This document shows, piece after piece, positions 7,839 through 8,804 of a stretch of 8,804 bases of DNA (the first letter of the stretch is position 1; each line of letters opens with the position of its first letter). The stretch is taken from assembly GCA_014377145.1 (NCBI GenBank), contig JACMQE010000306.1, forward strand, positions 1 through 8,804. The letters are read 5' to 3'. The notes beneath the pieces were generated by a model, which was not told the origin of the DNA, did no database searches, and was given only the letters and a program-made list of their open reading frames with translations. This DNA comes from Glaciimonas sp. (GTDB taxonomy: Bacteria > Pseudomonadota > Gammaproteobacteria > Burkholderiales > Burkholderiaceae). The position numbers and the translations under genes were made by a program.

Positions 7839-8279
7839 CAAAAACCATCAATCAAACACACACATCATTTTATTCAAAGAAATATCTACCCAAACCAAAC
7901 ACCCACCACCGCATTAGAAGTTGCAATTGACCTTAGCGGCGTAGCCACAATTTAAGTTGAAGCTACTTTTGAAGTGGCAGTTGACGTACCCCGTCATTGG
8001 TGCTGCCAAATGTTTAAGCTGTTTGTCGGAAATGGTGGGGAAACATGTTTGAGCGTAGCGAGTTGGTTTCTCCATCCGACTATTGGCTAAAAAATTGGGG
8101 GGCCTGCAGAGCAGCCACATTTACGGTCGCTTTTTCTTTGGCTACTTCTTTTGGCAAAAAAAAGAAGTAGCTGGCTGCCAGGCTAACCCCGACAAGCATC
8201 CACAAAGCGCCAAATGTTCGGTTTACCAACCGACTAAAAAAATCGCAATGGGATGCCCCCACCACAACACCAACGCTAC
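7839..8279 (-). repeat. Dispersed-repeat-like noncoding region upstream of btuC
   Basis: No convincing gene lies here. From about 7917 to 8230 the sequence resembles a noncoding repeat seen in many Burkholderiales genomes, whose spurious translation reads like GALWMLVGVSLAASYFF (minus-strand frame 8080-8265). It contains a perfect 12-bp stem (8141-8152 with 8160-8171, loop of 7), a weaker GCAGCCA/TGGCTGC pair outside it (8111-8117/8172-8178), and two degenerate copies of a 16-base word at 7917 and 7971. The likely btuC promoter should lie at the left end; a TAAAAT on the minus strand (7867-7872) is a possible -10 without a clear -35. No B12 riboswitch core is recognisable. Repeat membership is from memory and boundaries are approximate. 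Confidence 0.45.
8141..8171. repeat. 12-bp stem-loop in the repeat region
   Basis: GCTACTTCTTTT (8141-8152) and AAAAGAAGTAGC (8160-8171) are perfect reverse complements around the loop GGCAAAA. The A/T tracts make it look terminator-like in either direction. It could end transcription coming from the secreted-protein gene at 8280-8667 before it reaches btuC. Confidence 0.6.
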
Positions 8280-8667
8280 TTAATTACGTAACTGTAATTT
8301 AATAACATCACGACCAACCGGAATTCCAAACCCCACCACCCCAATGCGCGTCTCGTTCGATTTAAGCGGCTTTCTGATCAAATCTCGATCCATCAAATCC
8401 AACCGGATGCCTCACGCCTCTGCTATCGATGGCAATAAAATTTCTGCCTCGGAGAATTTGTTTTTTAAGATTTGTGTTGTGAACGGTGACCAAATAAGTA
8501 AATTGTCCTTGGGTCGAATCAATTCGATGGTTTCCCCCAGTCATCGCCATATTAGGCCGTAAACTCTCAACGACAACGTTATCGGCATCAGCATGTATAG
8601 CGGTCGCCACAAATACCAAAGAAGAAAAAACAGCGATATATAAATATCTTAAATAACAATATTTCAT
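8280..8667 (-). pseudogene. Small secreted protein, frameshifted near the C-terminus
   Basis: The ATG at 8665-8667 has a good ribosome site (AAAGGA, about nine bases upstream). The first 28 residues form a signal peptide ending H-A-D-A. The open frame stops after 101 residues at 8362, ending SRFDQKAA. Shifting by one base near 8365-8375 gives KPLKSNETRIGVVGFGIPVG and then a hydrophobic/basic tail to a TAA at 8280-8282. The joined product of about 127 residues has an immunoglobulin-like pattern: a V-T-V-H-N-T strand, an F-I-A-I-D-S-R-G strand, an N-E-T-R-I-G-V-V-x-F turn and strand, then a final strand. This resembles DUF4352-type domains, which is inference from pattern. A sequencing error is possible; otherwise the gene is recently broken. 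Function is unknown. Confidence 0.6.
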
Positions 8668-8687
8668 ACTGAATTATCCTTTATAAA

Positions 8688-8804
8688 TTAGCGTGGGATA
8701 GTGTCCCTGACCTGCCCAGTCACCAACATGGCATCAGTCAACTGATGCGAAAGTTTCGCCGCCGATATCGGACCACCGAAACCCTAAATATTACGTGACA
8801 TCAA
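8688..8804 (-). pseudogene. Partial reading-frame tail at the right edge
   Basis: On the minus strand a frame enters from the right edge and ends at the TAA at 8688-8690, 20 bases before the secreted-protein gene. Its last 32 residues contain ISAAKLSHQLTDAML and end in RDTIPR, which looks protein-like. An in-frame TAG at 8784-8786 interrupts it just after an ATG at 8799-8801 (MSRNI-stop). It may be the degraded 3' end of a gene that once shared a transcript with the next one. I recognise no family, and the fragment is too short to be sure. Confidence 0.3.

Noticed and set aside
7092..7930. Plus-strand frames opposite the permease, rich in Q, H, T and N
   Set aside because: They arise from the A/C-rich complement of hydrophobic codons and carry no domain features.
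7965..7985. GCCACT on the minus strand as a B12-box of a cobalamin riboswitch
   Set aside because: Only a partial box is present and the conserved core elements and pairings around it are absent.
8080..8283. Overlapping frames on both strands in the repeat (minus 8080-8265, plus 8083-8283)
   Set aside because: The translation matches a spurious product often annotated from a dispersed noncoding repeat, and both strands are open because of the internal hairpin symmetry.

Overview
The window looks like the chromosome of a betaproteobacterium, most likely Burkholderiales and probably Oxalobacteraceae. This rests on recognising the FtsK, TrxB and Smr-family proteins and on the ftsK/trxB divergent layout; no search was run. 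Base composition is moderate and there are clear signs of gene decay.

Layout. (1) Positions 1-724, minus strand: the N-terminal membrane domain of the DNA translocase FtsK, running off the left edge and carrying a perfect 42-bp palindrome inside the coding sequence. (2) 725-1248: the divergent ftsK/trxB intergenic region, with a stem-loop and a possible trxB promoter. (3) 1249-3266, plus strand: trxB (thioredoxin reductase), a strong hairpin, a 63-residue protein that duplicates only the N-terminus of the next gene, then a full Smr-domain protein. (4) 3286-3388: a nested inverted repeat that could fold as one long hairpin just before (5) 3407-4561, a full-length but wrecked Gfo/Idh/MocA oxidoreductase with six apparent frameshifts and three in-frame TAG codons. 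(6) 4562-5056: about 500 bp of mostly featureless sequence with one short orphan reading frame. (7) 5057-7838, minus strand: a tight btuC-btuD-btuF-like operon for vitamin B12 (cobalamin) import. (8) 7839-8279: a stretch resembling a dispersed noncoding repeat common in this group, in the place where a B12 riboswitch might be expected; none is visible. (9) 8280-8667, minus strand: a small secreted protein broken by a frameshift near its C-terminus, preceded by the tail of another possible reading frame that reaches the right edge.

How the genes fit together. The permease, ATPase and binding protein form a complete inner-membrane and periplasmic ABC importer, transcribed in that order with an 8-nt gap and then a 4-nt TTGA overlap. 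TrxB supplies reduced thioredoxin. The Smr protein is probably a nuclease linked to RNA or ribosome quality control. The window contains no CRISPR array, tRNA, rRNA or complete insertion sequence. I see no clear new multi-gene system. The most unusual signals are the ftsK palindrome, the Smr N-terminal fragment gene, the nested inverted repeat and the frameshifted secreted protein.
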